Assembly: GCF_000732925.1 (NCBI RefSeq)
Contig: NZ_CP008953.1
Span: 5,518,001 to 5,582,000 of the forward strand
Source of the DNA: Amycolatopsis japonica
Lineage (GTDB): Bacteria; Actinomycetota; Actinomycetes; Mycobacteriales; Pseudonocardiaceae
Length of the DNA: 64,000 nucleotides
Reading direction: 5' to 3'
In this document: in pieces, positions 35,084 through 43,483 of the stretch
Layout of the letters: each line of letters opens with the position of its first letter
Position numbering within the stretch: position 1 is the stretch's first letter
Notes under the pieces: model-generated
The model's input: the letters and a program-made list of their open reading frames with translations, nothing else
Told to the model about the DNA's origin: nothing
The model's database searches: none
Translations under genes and position numbers: made by a program

Positions 35084-35749
35084 GTGCACGTGGTGATCAT
35101 GGGATGCGGCCGGGTAGGCGCATCCCTGGCCGCGGCGCTGGAGCGGCTGGGGCACGAAGTCGCCATCATCGACAAGACCCAGCAGGCGTTCCGGCGGCTC
35201 GGCAGTGATTTCCACGGTCAGCAGGTGGTCGGCGTCGGTTTCGACCGGCAGGTGCTGATCGAGGCCGGGATCGAACGCGCGGGGGCCTTCGCGGCGGTGT
35301 CCAGCGGCGACAACTCCAACATCATCTCGGCACGGGTGGCCAGGGAGAACTTCGGCATCGACAAGGTCGTCGCCAGGATCTACGACCACAAACGCGCGGC
35401 GGTCTACGAACGGCTCGGCATCCCGACCGTGGCGACCGTGCCCTGGACGACCGACCGGTTCCTGCGCACCCTGCTCCCCGACGGCGTCGCCTCGGAATGG
35501 CGGGACCCGTCCGGCAGCGTGGCGTTGCTGCAGCTGCCGCTGAACGAGGGCTGGGTCGGGCACAGCGTGCGCGACCTGCAGGACACCACCGGCGCGCGGG
35601 TCGCGTTCATCATGCGGTTCGGCACCGCCGTCCTGCCCGACACCAAGGCCGTGATCCAGGCGGACGACGTCGTGTACGTCGCCGCGAAATCAGGCACTGT
35701 CAGCGACGTGACCAGCGTCGCCGCTCGCGAACCGGAAGAGGAGAACTGA
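35084..35749 (+). CDS. ceoB: TrkA-type RCK potassium-uptake protein
   Basis: 221 aa, GTG start 6 nt after AAGGAGG. RCK_N Rossmann domain from residue 1 (VVIMGCGRVGASLA), acidic end of the second strand (IIDK), then an RCK_C domain (~140-210). Such cytoplasmic proteins bind nucleotide and gate K+ transporters. One-nt overlap (TGATG) with ceoC. The pair faces the KimA-like permease across 97 bp. Matches M. tuberculosis Rv2691. Confidence 0.93.
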   Translation: MHVVIMGCGRVGASLAAALERLGHEVAIIDKTQQAFRRLGSDFHGQQVVGVGFDRQVLIEAGIERAGAFAAVSSGDNSNIISARVARENFGIDKVVARIYDHKRAAVYERLGIPTVATVPWTTDRFLRTLLPDGVASEWRDPSGSVALLQLPLNEGWVGHSVRDLQDTTGARVAFIMRFGTAVLPDTKAVIQADDVVYVAAKSGTVSDVTSVAAREPEEEN

Positions 35750-36405
35750 TGCGGGTCGCGATTGCCGGGGCCGGCGCGGTCGGCCGGTCGATCGCCGCGG
35801 AGCTGATCGACGGGCGCCACCAGGTGATGCTCATCGAACGCGAGGCCGACCAGTTCGAGCCGCACACCGTCGAGCAGGCGGATTGGGTGCTGGGCGACGC
35901 GTGCGAGGTTTCGATCCTCGAGGAGTCCGGGATCGAGGAGTGCGACGTCGTGATCGCCGCGACTGGCGACGACAAGGCGAACCTCGTGGTGTCGCTGCTG
36001 GCGAAGACCGAGTTCGCGGTGCGCCGGGTGGTGGCGCGGGTCAACAACCCGGCCAACGAATGGCTGTTCAACGACGCCTGGGGCGTCGACGTCGCCGTCT
36101 CGACCCCGCGGATGCTCGCGGCGATGGTCGAGGAGGCGGTGAGCGTCGGCGATCTGGTGCGGCTGATGACGTTCCGGCAGAGCCAGGCGAACCTCGTCGA
36201 ACTCACCCTCCCGGAGGAGACGCCGCTCGCGGGCAAGGCGGTCAGCGAGATCAACCTGCCGCGGGACGCGGCGCTGGTGACGATCCTGCGCGGCGACCGG
36301 GTGATCGTGCCGCAGCCGGAAGACCCGCTGGAGCCGGGTGACGAGCTGCTGTTCGTGGCGACGTCGGACGTCGAACCGGAGATCCGGACCGCGCTGGGCT
36401 ATTAG
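35749..36405 (+). CDS. ceoC: TrkA-type RCK potassium-uptake protein, second copy
   Basis: 218 aa. RCK_N (VAIAGAGAVGRSIAAELI; LIEREADQFE; CDVVIAATGDDKANLV) and RCK_C (~135-215). It likely forms a heteromeric gating ring with CeoB. Its stop TAG overlaps the stop of the convergent DUF3159 gene (TTAG, 36402-36405). Matches Rv2692. Confidence 0.93.
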   Translation: MRVAIAGAGAVGRSIAAELIDGRHQVMLIEREADQFEPHTVEQADWVLGDACEVSILEESGIEECDVVIAATGDDKANLVVSLLAKTEFAVRRVVARVNNPANEWLFNDAWGVDVAVSTPRMLAAMVEEAVSVGDLVRLMTFRQSQANLVELTLPEETPLAGKAVSEINLPRDAALVTILRGDRVIVPQPEDPLEPGDELLFVATSDVEPEIRTALGY

Positions 36406-37130
36406 TTGTCGACGGCGGGCGCCTGCGCGTACTTCGCGCGCAGGCGGGCCTCGACCTCTTCGTCGGTCTCTTCGCGCGGGGCCTCTTCGGCCTGCGCCTT
36501 GAGATGCTTGTCCGACCGCCGCACCGCCCAGACGACGGTGAGCAGGCCGAGCGCGTACAGCGGGTAGCCCATCGCGATCTTCGCGAAGGCCAGCCAGCCG
36601 GTGTAATCCTCGTCGTAGAGCCAGCGCTGGACGACGAACCGGGCACCGAAGATCAGCGCCATCGCGGCGGTCGCGATCGAGTAGGAGATCAGCGACTTCT
36701 TGTCCTTGCGCCACGCGTGGCCGCTGCCGTTGAGCGCGTTCCACACCACGCCGGCGAGCGGCCAGCGGACGAGGATCGACAGCACGAAGACGCCGCAGTA
36801 GACCAGGCTCGTCCAGATGCCGAACAGGAAGAAGCCCTTGGCGGAACCGGTCCGGTAGGCGATGAACGCCGCGATCGCGACGCCGAAGAACCCGGAGATC
36901 GCGGGCTGCAACGGCTCCTTGCGGACGATGCGCAGCACGGTGATCGCCACCGCGCTGCCCACCGCGGCCCAGATCCCCACCGTGAGCCCGAAGATCGCGT
37001 TCGCGATCACGAACACGATGACCGGCAGCGAGGAATAGAACAGTCCGGACAGCCCGCCCATCTGTTCCAGCAGGGTGGGCTGGGGCTTCTTGTCTTCGGT
37101 CTTCTCTTCGCCGCCGACGGGTTCAGTCAC
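36402..37130 (-). CDS. DUF3159 integral membrane protein
   Basis: 242 aa, GTG start. Charged N-terminal tail (1-30), then about six membrane segments (~35-205) and a Glu/Arg-rich cytoplasmic tail. DUF3159 is actinobacterial and of unknown function; equals Rv2693c by order. It follows the OB-fold gene by 9 bp on the same strand, so the two form an operon. Confidence 0.88.
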   Translation of the reverse strand: MTEPVGGEEKTEDKKPQPTLLEQMGGLSGLFYSSLPVIVFVIANAIFGLTVGIWAAVGSAVAITVLRIVRKEPLQPAISGFFGVAIAAFIAYRTGSAKGFFLFGIWTSLVYCGVFVLSILVRWPLAGVVWNALNGSGHAWRKDKKSLISYSIATAAMALIFGARFVVQRWLYDEDYTGWLAFAKIAMGYPLYALGLLTVVWAVRRSDKHLKAQAEEAPREETDEEVEARLRAKYAQAPAVDN

Positions 37131-37139
37131 GATGCGGGA

Positions 37140-37520
37140 TCAACTCACAGGGCTCTGAAGTTCGTAATAGGGGTTGTAAAGCACCTTCTGACCATCACGT
37201 TCGGCCATCCGGCCGCGCACCTTGATGGTTCGCCCGGGTTCGATTCCGGGGATCCGGCGGCGTCCGAGCCAGATTAGCGTCACACCCTGTGTGCCGTCGA
37301 ACAGCTCGGCCTGCAGGGTCGCCGCCTCGTTGGTCGGGCAGAGCTCCACGCTGCGGAGTCTGCCGAGCACCGTCACCTCTTGACCCGACCGGCAGTCGCA
37401 GGCGCGCTGCGCTCCGCCGGCCTCGGATTTTTCGGACAGATCGTCGGCGTCGAGATCCTCGACGTCGCTGGTCAGCTTGCGGACCAGCCGGCTGAAGTAG
37501 CCGCCGTCTTTGGCGGACAT
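37140..37520 (-). CDS. OB-fold nucleic-acid-binding domain protein
   Basis: 126 aa from the ATG at 37520, which has AGGAG 7 nt upstream; the longer frame is not supported. The OB fold covers ~45-120 (GQEVTVLGRLRSVEL, FDGTQGVTLIWLGRR, KVRGRMAERDGQKVLYNPYY), as in the tRNA_anti/RecG-type OB group. Two Cys (CDC) precede it. Binding of nucleic acid is inferred from fold only. Operon with DUF3159; equals Rv2694c. Confidence 0.88.
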   Translation of the reverse strand: MSAKDGGYFSRLVRKLTSDVEDLDADDLSEKSEAGGAQRACDCRSGQEVTVLGRLRSVELCPTNEAATLQAELFDGTQGVTLIWLGRRRIPGIEPGRTIKVRGRMAERDGQKVLYNPYYELQSPVS

Positions 37521-37623
37521 AACGGTGCTCCTGTGCTCCGGGGCCCCCGACTTGAACGGCCCGTGCGTAATCCAGCGTAACTGTGCTCGGACCAGGACAA
37601 CGGGTTTGGGAGAAGATCGCAAC

Positions 37624-38331
37624 GTGACCTCCGCTATTCCGCCTACGACGGCAGTAGTACTCCCCGGCACCGGGTCCGACGAAGTGTTCGTGCGCGCCGT
37701 GTTCGGCGGTCCGCTGCGGGCACTCGGCATCCGGTTGCTCGCCCCTCCCCCGCCCCCTGGCGAGCGGCTCGCGGAGGGCTATCTCGAGGAGCTGGACCGG
37801 CTCGCCGACGAGCACGGTCCCCTGCTCGTCGGCGGCATCTCGTTCGGCGCGCACCTCTCGGCGGAGTGGGCGGCACGGAATCCGGGCCGCTGCACCGGCC
37901 TGCTGGCCGCGCTCCCGGCCTGGAACGGCCCGGCCGGGCGAGCACCCGCGTCGCTCGCCGCTCGGCTGTCAGCGGATCTGGTGGACGAAAACGGGGTCGA
38001 CGGCGCGCTGGCGAAATCCTCCGACGGCGTCCCGGAGTGGCTCGCGGCGGAACTCGGCCGCGCGTGGCGGCGGCACGGCGACGGACTGGCGTCGAGCCTG
38101 CGCACGGCGGCGGCCCATCCCGCGCCGTCACTCGAAGACCTCGAGGGTCTCGACGTGCCCGTGGGGATCGGCGCGTGCGTGGACGATCCGATCCATCCGG
38201 CGGAGGTCGCCCGCGCCTGGGCGGACGCCCTGCCGCGCGCCGAGGTCGGCGAGTCGACGCTCACCGCCCTCGGCGCGGACCGGGAGTCACTGGGCCGGGC
38301 GACCGTGCTGGCCTGGCTGAAAGCCCGCTAG
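37624..38331 (+). CDS. Alpha/beta hydrolase, Rv2695-like
   Basis: 235 aa, GTG start. The nucleophile elbow GGISFGAHLS (~70) supplies Ser; Asp in ACVDDPIHP and a downstream His candidate are weakly placed. Substrate unknown. The gene is divergent from the OB-fold gene and convergent with DUF3710, with stop codons overlapping in CTAG (38328-38331). Conserved place in the dut-sigA block suggests a housekeeping rather than catabolic role. Confidence 0.8.
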   Translation: MTSAIPPTTAVVLPGTGSDEVFVRAVFGGPLRALGIRLLAPPPPPGERLAEGYLEELDRLADEHGPLLVGGISFGAHLSAEWAARNPGRCTGLLAALPAWNGPAGRAPASLAARLSADLVDENGVDGALAKSSDGVPEWLAAELGRAWRRHGDGLASSLRTAAAHPAPSLEDLEGLDVPVGIGACVDDPIHPAEVARAWADALPRAEVGESTLTALGADRESLGRATVLAWLKAR

Positions 38332-38981
38332 CCCTGCTGCTCGGCGATGTGCTGCGCGACGGCGTCGGGCAGCGTGATGGTCAGCGGGGTGCGGACCGGC
38401 ATCGGCGCGTCACCGCGGTCGACGATGGTGTGCCGCACGATCTCCCGCAGCACGGCGGGCGCCTGCGACGCCTGCGACTGCGGCCCGGCGATGACGCCGC
38501 GGAGCATCCAGCGCGGGCCGTCGACCCCGACGAACCGCAGCGCGACGTCGCCGACGATCGCCGACAGCTCCAGCCCCCACTCCCCCATGCCGACCGAGAC
38601 CTTGGCGCCGTCGGCCCGCAGCTGCTCGGTGAGCTCGGTGCTGACGTCCTTCCACAGGCCGCCGGACCGCGGTGCCGCGTAGCCGCTGACGGTGATCTGG
38701 CCCTGTTCGGTGACGACGTGCACCGCGCGGACGCCGCCGCTCTCCGGGTCCATCTCGACCTGGACCTGGGAACCGTCGGGCACCGGCACCTTCACCGAGC
38801 CGAGGTCGATCCTCGGGATGCCGTCCTCGGGCGCGTCGGCGAGGTCGAAGGGGCCGTCGGAGGTCTCCGACAGCTGCGACTCGATCTCTTCGTCGGCGTC
38901 GTCGGCAACTGGACGCTCGTCGACCTCGGGCGCGGCGTGCCGTCCGGTCGGCTTCGCGCGCTTGCGTCCGAAAATCCCCAC
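38328..38981 (-). CDS. DUF3710 family protein
   Basis: 217 aa, GTG start overlapping the dut stop by one base (TAGTG). Basic N terminus (MGIFGRKRAKP), an acidic linker (20-50) and a compact domain (~55-210, DGPRWMLRGVIAGP). Function unknown; found beside dut in mycobacteria (Rv2696c), suggesting coexpression with nucleotide-pool maintenance. Confidence 0.9.
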   Translation of the reverse strand: MGIFGRKRAKPTGRHAAPEVDERPVADDADEEIESQLSETSDGPFDLADAPEDGIPRIDLGSVKVPVPDGSQVQVEMDPESGGVRAVHVVTEQGQITVSGYAAPRSGGLWKDVSTELTEQLRADGAKVSVGMGEWGLELSAIVGDVALRFVGVDGPRWMLRGVIAGPQSQASQAPAVLREIVRHTIVDRGDAPMPVRTPLTITLPDAVAQHIAEQQG

Positions 38982-39463
38982 TAGTTCTCCGTTCCTTCCC
39001 TGGCTCCGGCTCCCAGTGTGGCGTGTCCGCCCGTGGAGCCATACCCTCCCTCGCCGCGCTCGGACGGCTCGAGCTCGGCGACCTCGACGAACTCGGCCTG
39101 TTCGACCCGTTGCACGACCAGCTGGGCGATCCGGTCGCCGCGGGTGAGCACGACCTTCTCGGAGAGATCATGGTTGATCAGGCAGACGCGGATCTCACCG
39201 CGGTACCCGGAGTCGATCGTGCCGGGGGTGTTGACGACCGAGAGGCCGACGCGGGCGGCGAGACCCGAGCGCGGGTGGACGAAGCCCGCGTACCCGGGCG
39301 GCAGCGCGATCGCGACCCCCGTGCCGACCACGCCGCGTTCACCGGGCGCGAGCACGAGATCCGAGGTGGTGACGAGGTCGGCGCCCGCGTCGCCGGGGCG
39401 CGCGTAGGCGGGGAGGGGGACCGAAGGATCGATCCGGGAAAGCAGTACCTGAACGGTGGACAC
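38981..39463 (-). CDS. dut: dUTP diphosphatase
   Basis: 160 aa from the GTG at 39463 ([12 protein letters not shown]), which matches dUTPase N termini; the frame extends 23 codons further without family similarity. Motifs I to V are present: [33 protein letters not shown] and the C-terminal arm [11 protein letters not shown]. It hydrolyses dUTP to dUMP, preventing uracil in DNA and feeding thymidylate. Operon dut-DUF3710; divergent from DUF3093. Confidence 0.96.
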   Translation of the reverse strand: MSTVQVLLSRIDPSVPLPAYARPGDAGADLVTTSDLVLAPGERGVVGTGVAIALPPGYAGFVHPRSGLAARVGLSVVNTPGTIDSGYRGEIRVCLINHDLSEKVVLTRGDRIAQLVVQRVEQAEFVEVAELEPSERGEGGYGSTGGHATLGAGAREGTEN

Positions 39464-39499
39464 GGGCGGCGAGACTACCCTGAAGAGGTGGTTGAAAGT

Positions 39500-39982
39500 G
39501 TGAGCGCGGCCGAAGGCGGCGACGTCAAGCATTCAGAGCGGCTCTATGTCCCGTGGTGGGGCTGGCCGTTGCCGCTGCTGGGCGGCGGGCTGCTGGCGGC
39601 GGAGATCGACATGGGCTACCCCGGGCTCCGCGGATGGCTGCCGTACGTGGTGCTGATCCCCGCGGTGATCGCGCTGATGGTCTCGCTCGGCCGGTCTCGC
39701 GTCCGGGTGACCGGCGGCGCCGAGCCGGAGCTGTGGCTGCGCGACGCGCATCTGCCGCTCAAGTTCGTCGGAGACGTCGACGTCATCGACAAGGAAGCGA
39801 AGCGCAAGGCGCTCGGCCGCGACGCCGATCCGGCGGCGTTCGTGCTGCACCGGGGCTGGGTCGGCCCGGTCGTGCGGGTCTGGCTCACCGACCCCGACGA
39901 CCCGACGCCGTACTGGCTGTTCAGCACCCGGCATCCGGAGAAGGTGGCCGCGCTGCTCCGCCACCCCGCCTCGAAGTCCTAG
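39500..39982 (+). CDS. DUF3093 membrane protein
   Basis: 160 aa from the GTG at 39500 (alternative GTG at 39488). Two membrane segments (~18-36 and ~42-60) after the family motif [12 protein letters not shown], then a soluble domain ([25 protein letters not shown]). Unknown function; equals Rv2698. Followed 6 bp later by a perfect terminator. Confidence 0.88.
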   Translation: MSAAEGGDVKHSERLYVPWWGWPLPLLGGGLLAAEIDMGYPGLRGWLPYVVLIPAVIALMVSLGRSRVRVTGGAEPELWLRDAHLPLKFVGDVDVIDKEAKRKALGRDADPAAFVLHRGWVGPVVRVWLTDPDDPTPYWLFSTRHPEKVAALLRHPASKS

Positions 39983-39988
39983 ACACAG

Positions 39989-40024
39989 AAAGGGGGCCGA
40001 CCATCCGGTCGGCCCCCTTTGTTC
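39989..40024 (+). terminator. Intrinsic terminator after DUF3093
   Basis: Perfect 14-bp stem AAAGGGGGCCGACC / GGTCGGCCCCCTTT with loop ATCC (39989-40020). T-rich on both strands' exit sides, so it may serve the convergent DUF4193 gene too. Confidence 0.9.
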
Positions 40025-40074
40025 CTGTTTCAGTCCCCGAAGCCCCTGTCGCGCCGTCCCCTGTGCCCGTAGGC

Positions 40075-40383
40075 TCAGGCGCAGTCACGGCAGATGAGCC
40101 GGCCGCCACTCTCCTCCGCGAGCCTGCTGCGGTGGTGCACCAGGAAGCAGACGGAGCAGGTGAACTCGTCGGCCTGCTTGGGCACGACCTTGACGGTCAG
40201 GTCCTCCCCGGAAAGTCCGGAGAGGTCCGCGCCCGGCAGCTCGAAGTTCTCGGCGGTCGCGTCCTCGTCGACGTCCACGACGCCGGACTGGTTTTCGTTA
40301 CGCCTTGCCTTCAGCTCTTCCAACGAGTCTTCGGCCAGCTCGTCGGCTTCGCTGCGGCGCGGAGCGTCGTAGTCGGTCGCCAT
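40075..40383 (-). CDS. DUF4193 zinc-ribbon protein
   Basis: 102 aa, ATG preceded by GTGAGGGA. Acidic N-terminal two thirds, then a CSVC ... CRDC zinc-ribbon at the C terminus (76-101). Strongly conserved in actinobacteria (Rv2699c) and of unknown function. The gene-free 454 bp between it and cei hold its promoter; only small inverted repeats were seen there. Confidence 0.92.
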   Translation of the reverse strand: MATDYDAPRRSEADELAEDSLEELKARRNENQSGVVDVDEDATAENFELPGADLSGLSGEDLTVKVVPKQADEFTCSVCFLVHHRSRLAEESGGRLICRDCA

Positions 40384-40837
40384 TAGTCCCTCACCCCTGC
40401 GATGCTTTCGATGTCAGATGGCCCGGACCCGCGAGCGCGCGGCTCGTGAGTCCTTCGTGCCGCTGGTTAACGTCCCAGCGCCCCTGTTTGTGCCCGGCTG
40501 GGCAGTGAGCGAGGTCTCTCTTTTGCGCCTCTTACTGCCGCCTGAGCCCGCGAAGGGTAGCTCACGTCGATACCGGCTCTGCAACGAGTCAGACATTGCT
40601 GCGATTACGTCACCCAACAGGGGGAACCCTGCTGTCAAGACGCCTGTCGTCCGAATGGGTTGCCCCCGCGTCGGGTACCTCACCCCTTGGGCCCGGCTGC
40701 TTGCCCGGAGTGGCCATCGCGTGGTGCTATCCGGAGGCCCGCGCCGATCATCCGCGCCGCAACGCATAGGCTGATCGGACACGATGGTGAGATGAAGCAC
40801 CGTCCGGGGATCCGGGCTTTGGGGAAGGGACTGGCAG
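40384..40837. other. Long divergent intergenic region between DUF4193 and cei
   Basis: No convincing ORF. Small inverted repeats CGCTGG-N8-CCAGCG (40461-40480) and CAGGG-ggaa-CCCTG (40618-40631) and a CTCGTGAGTCC motif at 40443 are visible; TAGGCT at 40767 is a possible -10 for cei. The GC content is lower than in the flanking genes. Confidence 0.4.
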
Positions 40838-41521
40838 GTGGCGTCGGGGAACGGCATCGGGGACCGCGGGGCGAGGCCGTATCGCAAGCACAAGCCGCTG
40901 CCCGCGCTCATCGTCATCGGGGTGATGGCGCTCGGCGCGGTGATCGTCTGGGTGAACGTCGTCGCGAGCAAATCCGACGTCGACGCCAGGGTCCGCTGCG
41001 ATCCGCCGCCCGTGCCGCAGCAGGGTGTCACCTACACGCCGCTGGCGCACAACGGTCTCGACGACCGCGCGCCGGTCCCGCCGGACAAGGTCGCCGTCCA
41101 GGTGCTGAACGGATCCCAGGTGCGCGGGCAGGGCGGCATCGTCACCAGCACTCTCCGGGAACTCGGTTTCTCCCAGATCGTCGAGCCGGACGTCGACCCG
41201 GCCTACAAGAACGCGGAAGCCAAATGCCGCGGCCAGATCCGCTTCGGTGAGAACGGCGCCGCCGCGGCCCGCACGCTGAGCCTGGTGGTCCCGTGCGCCG
41301 AACTGGTCAAGGACAACCGCAAGGACGCTTCGGTCACGCTCACCACCGGCACCCTGCTCGGCGACATCCGCCCGAAGGCGGAGGCGCGCCAGGTCCTCGA
41401 CCAGCTCACGAAGTGGTCGAAGGCGCAGCAGGGCAGCGGCGGCGGTGAGCAGTCCGCGGGCGGCGGTGCCCCGGTGATCGACCAGGCGCTGCTGAAGGCC
41501 GCCCGCGAAGCCCCCTGCTGA
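40838..41521 (+). CDS. cei: Cei-like cell-envelope protein with LytR C-terminal domain
   Basis: 227 aa, GTG start. Basic N terminus (RPYRKHKPLP), one membrane anchor (~24-43), then an exported LytR_C domain (~85-190: VAVQVLNGSQVRGQGG). The M. tuberculosis homologue Rv2700 (Cei) is needed for envelope integrity and virulence. Convergent with suhB; palindrome A2 begins 13 bp after the stop. Confidence 0.9.
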   Translation: MASGNGIGDRGARPYRKHKPLPALIVIGVMALGAVIVWVNVVASKSDVDARVRCDPPPVPQQGVTYTPLAHNGLDDRAPVPPDKVAVQVLNGSQVRGQGGIVTSTLRELGFSQIVEPDVDPAYKNAEAKCRGQIRFGENGAAAARTLSLVVPCAELVKDNRKDASVTLTTGTLLGDIRPKAEARQVLDQLTKWSKAQQGSGGGEQSAGGGAPVIDQALLKAAREAPC

Positions 41522-41534
41522 GGCTCTCTCAAGC

Positions 41535-41587
41535 GCTATGAAAGGTCCTTTCCTTGCAAAATTTGCAAGGAAAGGACCTTTCATGGC
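41535..41587. repeat. Nested palindrome, AAAGGTCCTTTC type (family A, copy 2)
   Basis: 53 bp centred on A41561 with one G-T mismatch (41537/41585). It fills the gap between the stop codons of cei (41521) and suhB (41590), 13 and 2 bp away, so it is well placed as a bidirectional terminator. Sequence otherwise identical to copy 1. Confidence 0.9.
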
Positions 41588-41589
41588 AT

Positions 41590-42408
41590 TCAGATCGTGC
41601 CCACACCCGACTCCAGCAGCGCCTGACGCAACGGAGCAGCGATCGACGGCGCCACCGCGAACGTCGCGTCCGGCCCCAGTTCCGCGTCCTCGCCCGGCAA
41701 CGACACCCGAGCGCCCGCCTCGGCCGCGATGAGCGCGCCGGCGGCCCAGTCCCAGTGCCCGAGGCCGTGTTCGACGTAGGCGTCCAGCCAGCCCGCCGCG
41801 ACGGCGCACAGGTCCAGCGAGGCGGCCCCGTTGCGCCGGACGTCCCGCACCCGCGTCGCCAGTTCCGCGACGAACCGGGCCTGTTTCGTCCGCCGTTCCA
41901 CCTTGTAGGCGAATCCGGTACCGACGAGCGTCAGGTCCAGCCGGGAAGGGGCGTTGACCGACAGCGGCCGCCCGTCGAGGAACGCGCCCTGCCCCCGCGC
42001 GGCGGTCCAGCGGCGCCCGCTGACCGGTTCGACGACGGCGCCCGCCACCGACACCCCGCCGACCTGCGCGGCCACCGACACGGCGAACCAGGGCAGCCCG
42101 TAGAGGAAGTTCACCGTCCCGTCGATCGGGTCGACCACCCACGTCACGCCGTCACCGGCGACGCCCCCGCCCTCCTCGCCGAGCACGGCGTCGTCCGGGC
42201 GCAGTTCGGCGAGCCGGGCGCGCACCAGCCGTTCCGACTCGTGGTCCACGGCGGTCACCACGTCGGTGTCGGCGGATTTGGTGTCCACGCGCACCTCGCG
42301 GCCCGCGTTCATCCCGGTCCAGGCCTCGTGGACCAGTTCGGCGGCTTCGCCCGCGACACGCTCGGCGACACCCTTCAGCAACGTCTCGTCAACTCCCACG
42401 TCCGCCAT
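41590..42408 (-). CDS. suhB: Inositol monophosphatase family protein
   Basis: 272 aa from the ATG at 42408; the frame is open far upstream as the shadow of ppgK and sigA. Metal-binding motifs: GEEGGG (~70), DPIDGTVNF (~90-98) and HWDWAAGALIAAEAG (~215-229). It dephosphorylates inositol phosphate or related sugar phosphates; in actinobacteria this supports phosphatidylinositol and mycothiol supply. Equals Rv2701c. Divergent from ppgK by 64 bp. Confidence 0.93.
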   Translation of the reverse strand: MADVGVDETLLKGVAERVAGEAAELVHEAWTGMNAGREVRVDTKSADTDVVTAVDHESERLVRARLAELRPDDAVLGEEGGGVAGDGVTWVVDPIDGTVNFLYGLPWFAVSVAAQVGGVSVAGAVVEPVSGRRWTAARGQGAFLDGRPLSVNAPSRLDLTLVGTGFAYKVERRTKQARFVAELATRVRDVRRNGAASLDLCAVAAGWLDAYVEHGLGHWDWAAGALIAAEAGARVSLPGEDAELGPDATFAVAPSIAAPLRQALLESGVGTI

Positions 42409-42472
42409 GTCACCACATCCGGTTAAAGTCTCCGAGGCAGGCTTCTGAATCGTGCGAGAAGGGACCACGTCC

Positions 42473-43237
42473 GTGGTGGAGGCGACCCGAGGGTTCGGTA
42501 TCGACATCGGCGGCAGCGGGATCAAGGGCGCGCTGGTGGACTTGGCGCAGGGACAGCTGATCGGCGACCGGATCCGCATCGACACGCCGAAGCCGTCGAC
42601 CCCGGAGGCGGTGGCGGACGTCGTCGCCGAGATCACCGGCCAGGCGGGCTGGGACGGCCCGGTGGGTGTCACGCTGCCCGCGGTGGTCAAGAAGGGGGTC
42701 GCGCACACCGCGGCCAACATCGACCGCAAGTGGATCGGCACCGACGCCGACGCCCTGTTCGCCAAGCGTCTCGGCCGCGGCGTCGACGACATCGCGATGC
42801 TCAACGACGCGGACGCCGCCGGTATGGCCGAGATCCGCTGGGGCGACCCCGTGGCGCGGCGCGGCGTGACGGCGCTGCTGACCTTCGGCACCGGTATCGG
42901 CAGCGCGGTCTTCCAGGACGGCAAGCTCGTGCCCAACACCGAGTTCGGCCACATCGAGGTCGACGGCTTCGACGCGGAGAAGAAGGCCGCGGCGTCGGTG
43001 AAGGACAACGAGGACCTGTCGTATCCCGAATGGGCGGAACGGGTGAACAGGTATCTCTCCGTGCTGGAAAACCTGATCTGGCCGGATCTGTTCATCGTCG
43101 GCGGCGGGGTCAGCAAGAAGTCGCACAAATGGGTCCCGCTGCTGGACATCCGCACCCCGGTGATCGTCGCGTCGCTGCAGAACAACGCGGGCATCGTCGG
43201 CGCGGCGGCCGCCGCGGCGGAGGGCATCGAGCACTGA
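42473..43237 (+). CDS. ppgK: Polyphosphate glucokinase, ROK family
   Basis: 254 aa from the GTG at 42473, chosen for GAGAAGGGA 9 nt upstream; GTG at 42452 is possible. ATP-site [15 protein letters not shown] at the N terminus, [24 protein letters not shown] and [11 protein letters not shown], all as in actinobacterial PpgK. It phosphorylates glucose using polyphosphate or ATP. The zinc Cys cluster of other ROK kinases is absent, as usual for PpgK. Equals Rv2702, just before sigA. Confidence 0.95.
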   Translation: MVEATRGFGIDIGGSGIKGALVDLAQGQLIGDRIRIDTPKPSTPEAVADVVAEITGQAGWDGPVGVTLPAVVKKGVAHTAANIDRKWIGTDADALFAKRLGRGVDDIAMLNDADAAGMAEIRWGDPVARRGVTALLTFGTGIGSAVFQDGKLVPNTEFGHIEVDGFDAEKKAAASVKDNEDLSYPEWAERVNRYLSVLENLIWPDLFIVGGGVSKKSHKWVPLLDIRTPVIVASLQNNAGIVGAAAAAAEGIEH

Positions 43238-43248
43238 CGCGACCGCGC

Positions 43249-43271
43249 TGACATCCACCCCGCGGATGTCA
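43249..43271. repeat. Small hairpin after ppgK
   Basis: Perfect 8-bp stem TGACATCC / GGATGTCA, 7-nt loop, 11 bp after the ppgK stop. Terminator-like without a T-run. Confidence 0.55.
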
Positions 43272-43344
43272 CTTCGGCGCGTCGCACGGCGTGTCGCGCC
43301 CGCCGGTCGGTGGTCCGCGCCGCGACGCTGTCACGTATCGTCGT

Positions 43345-43350
43345 TACAAT
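43345..43350 (+). promoter_or_regulatory. Candidate sigA promoter -10 box
   Basis: TACAAT, a near-consensus -10 in very GC-rich DNA, 133 bp before the sigA start; implies a leader of ~125 nt. The -35 is not obvious. Confidence 0.5.
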
Positions 43351-43483
43351 GGAACACGGCCCCCGGCGGCGGCACTCACGAGAACGAGGGAAACCGCAGG
43401 CCGAGGGGTGTTCCCCGAAGTTTGAGGCAGCCGAGACCATCACGCCTCGGCTCGTCATGATCGACCGCTGCGAAAGGGCGTAA

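Noticed and set aside
32989-35208. 739-codon open frame antisense to the KimA-like permease
   Set aside because: Same shadow effect; His/Arg/Asp-rich sequence without motifs, opposite a gene with clear membrane topology.
41538-41732. 64-codon ORF starting in palindrome A2
   Set aside because: After the palindrome it runs antisense to the end of suhB with Pro/Arg/Thr-rich shadow sequence; only the 15-codon palindromic part recurs.
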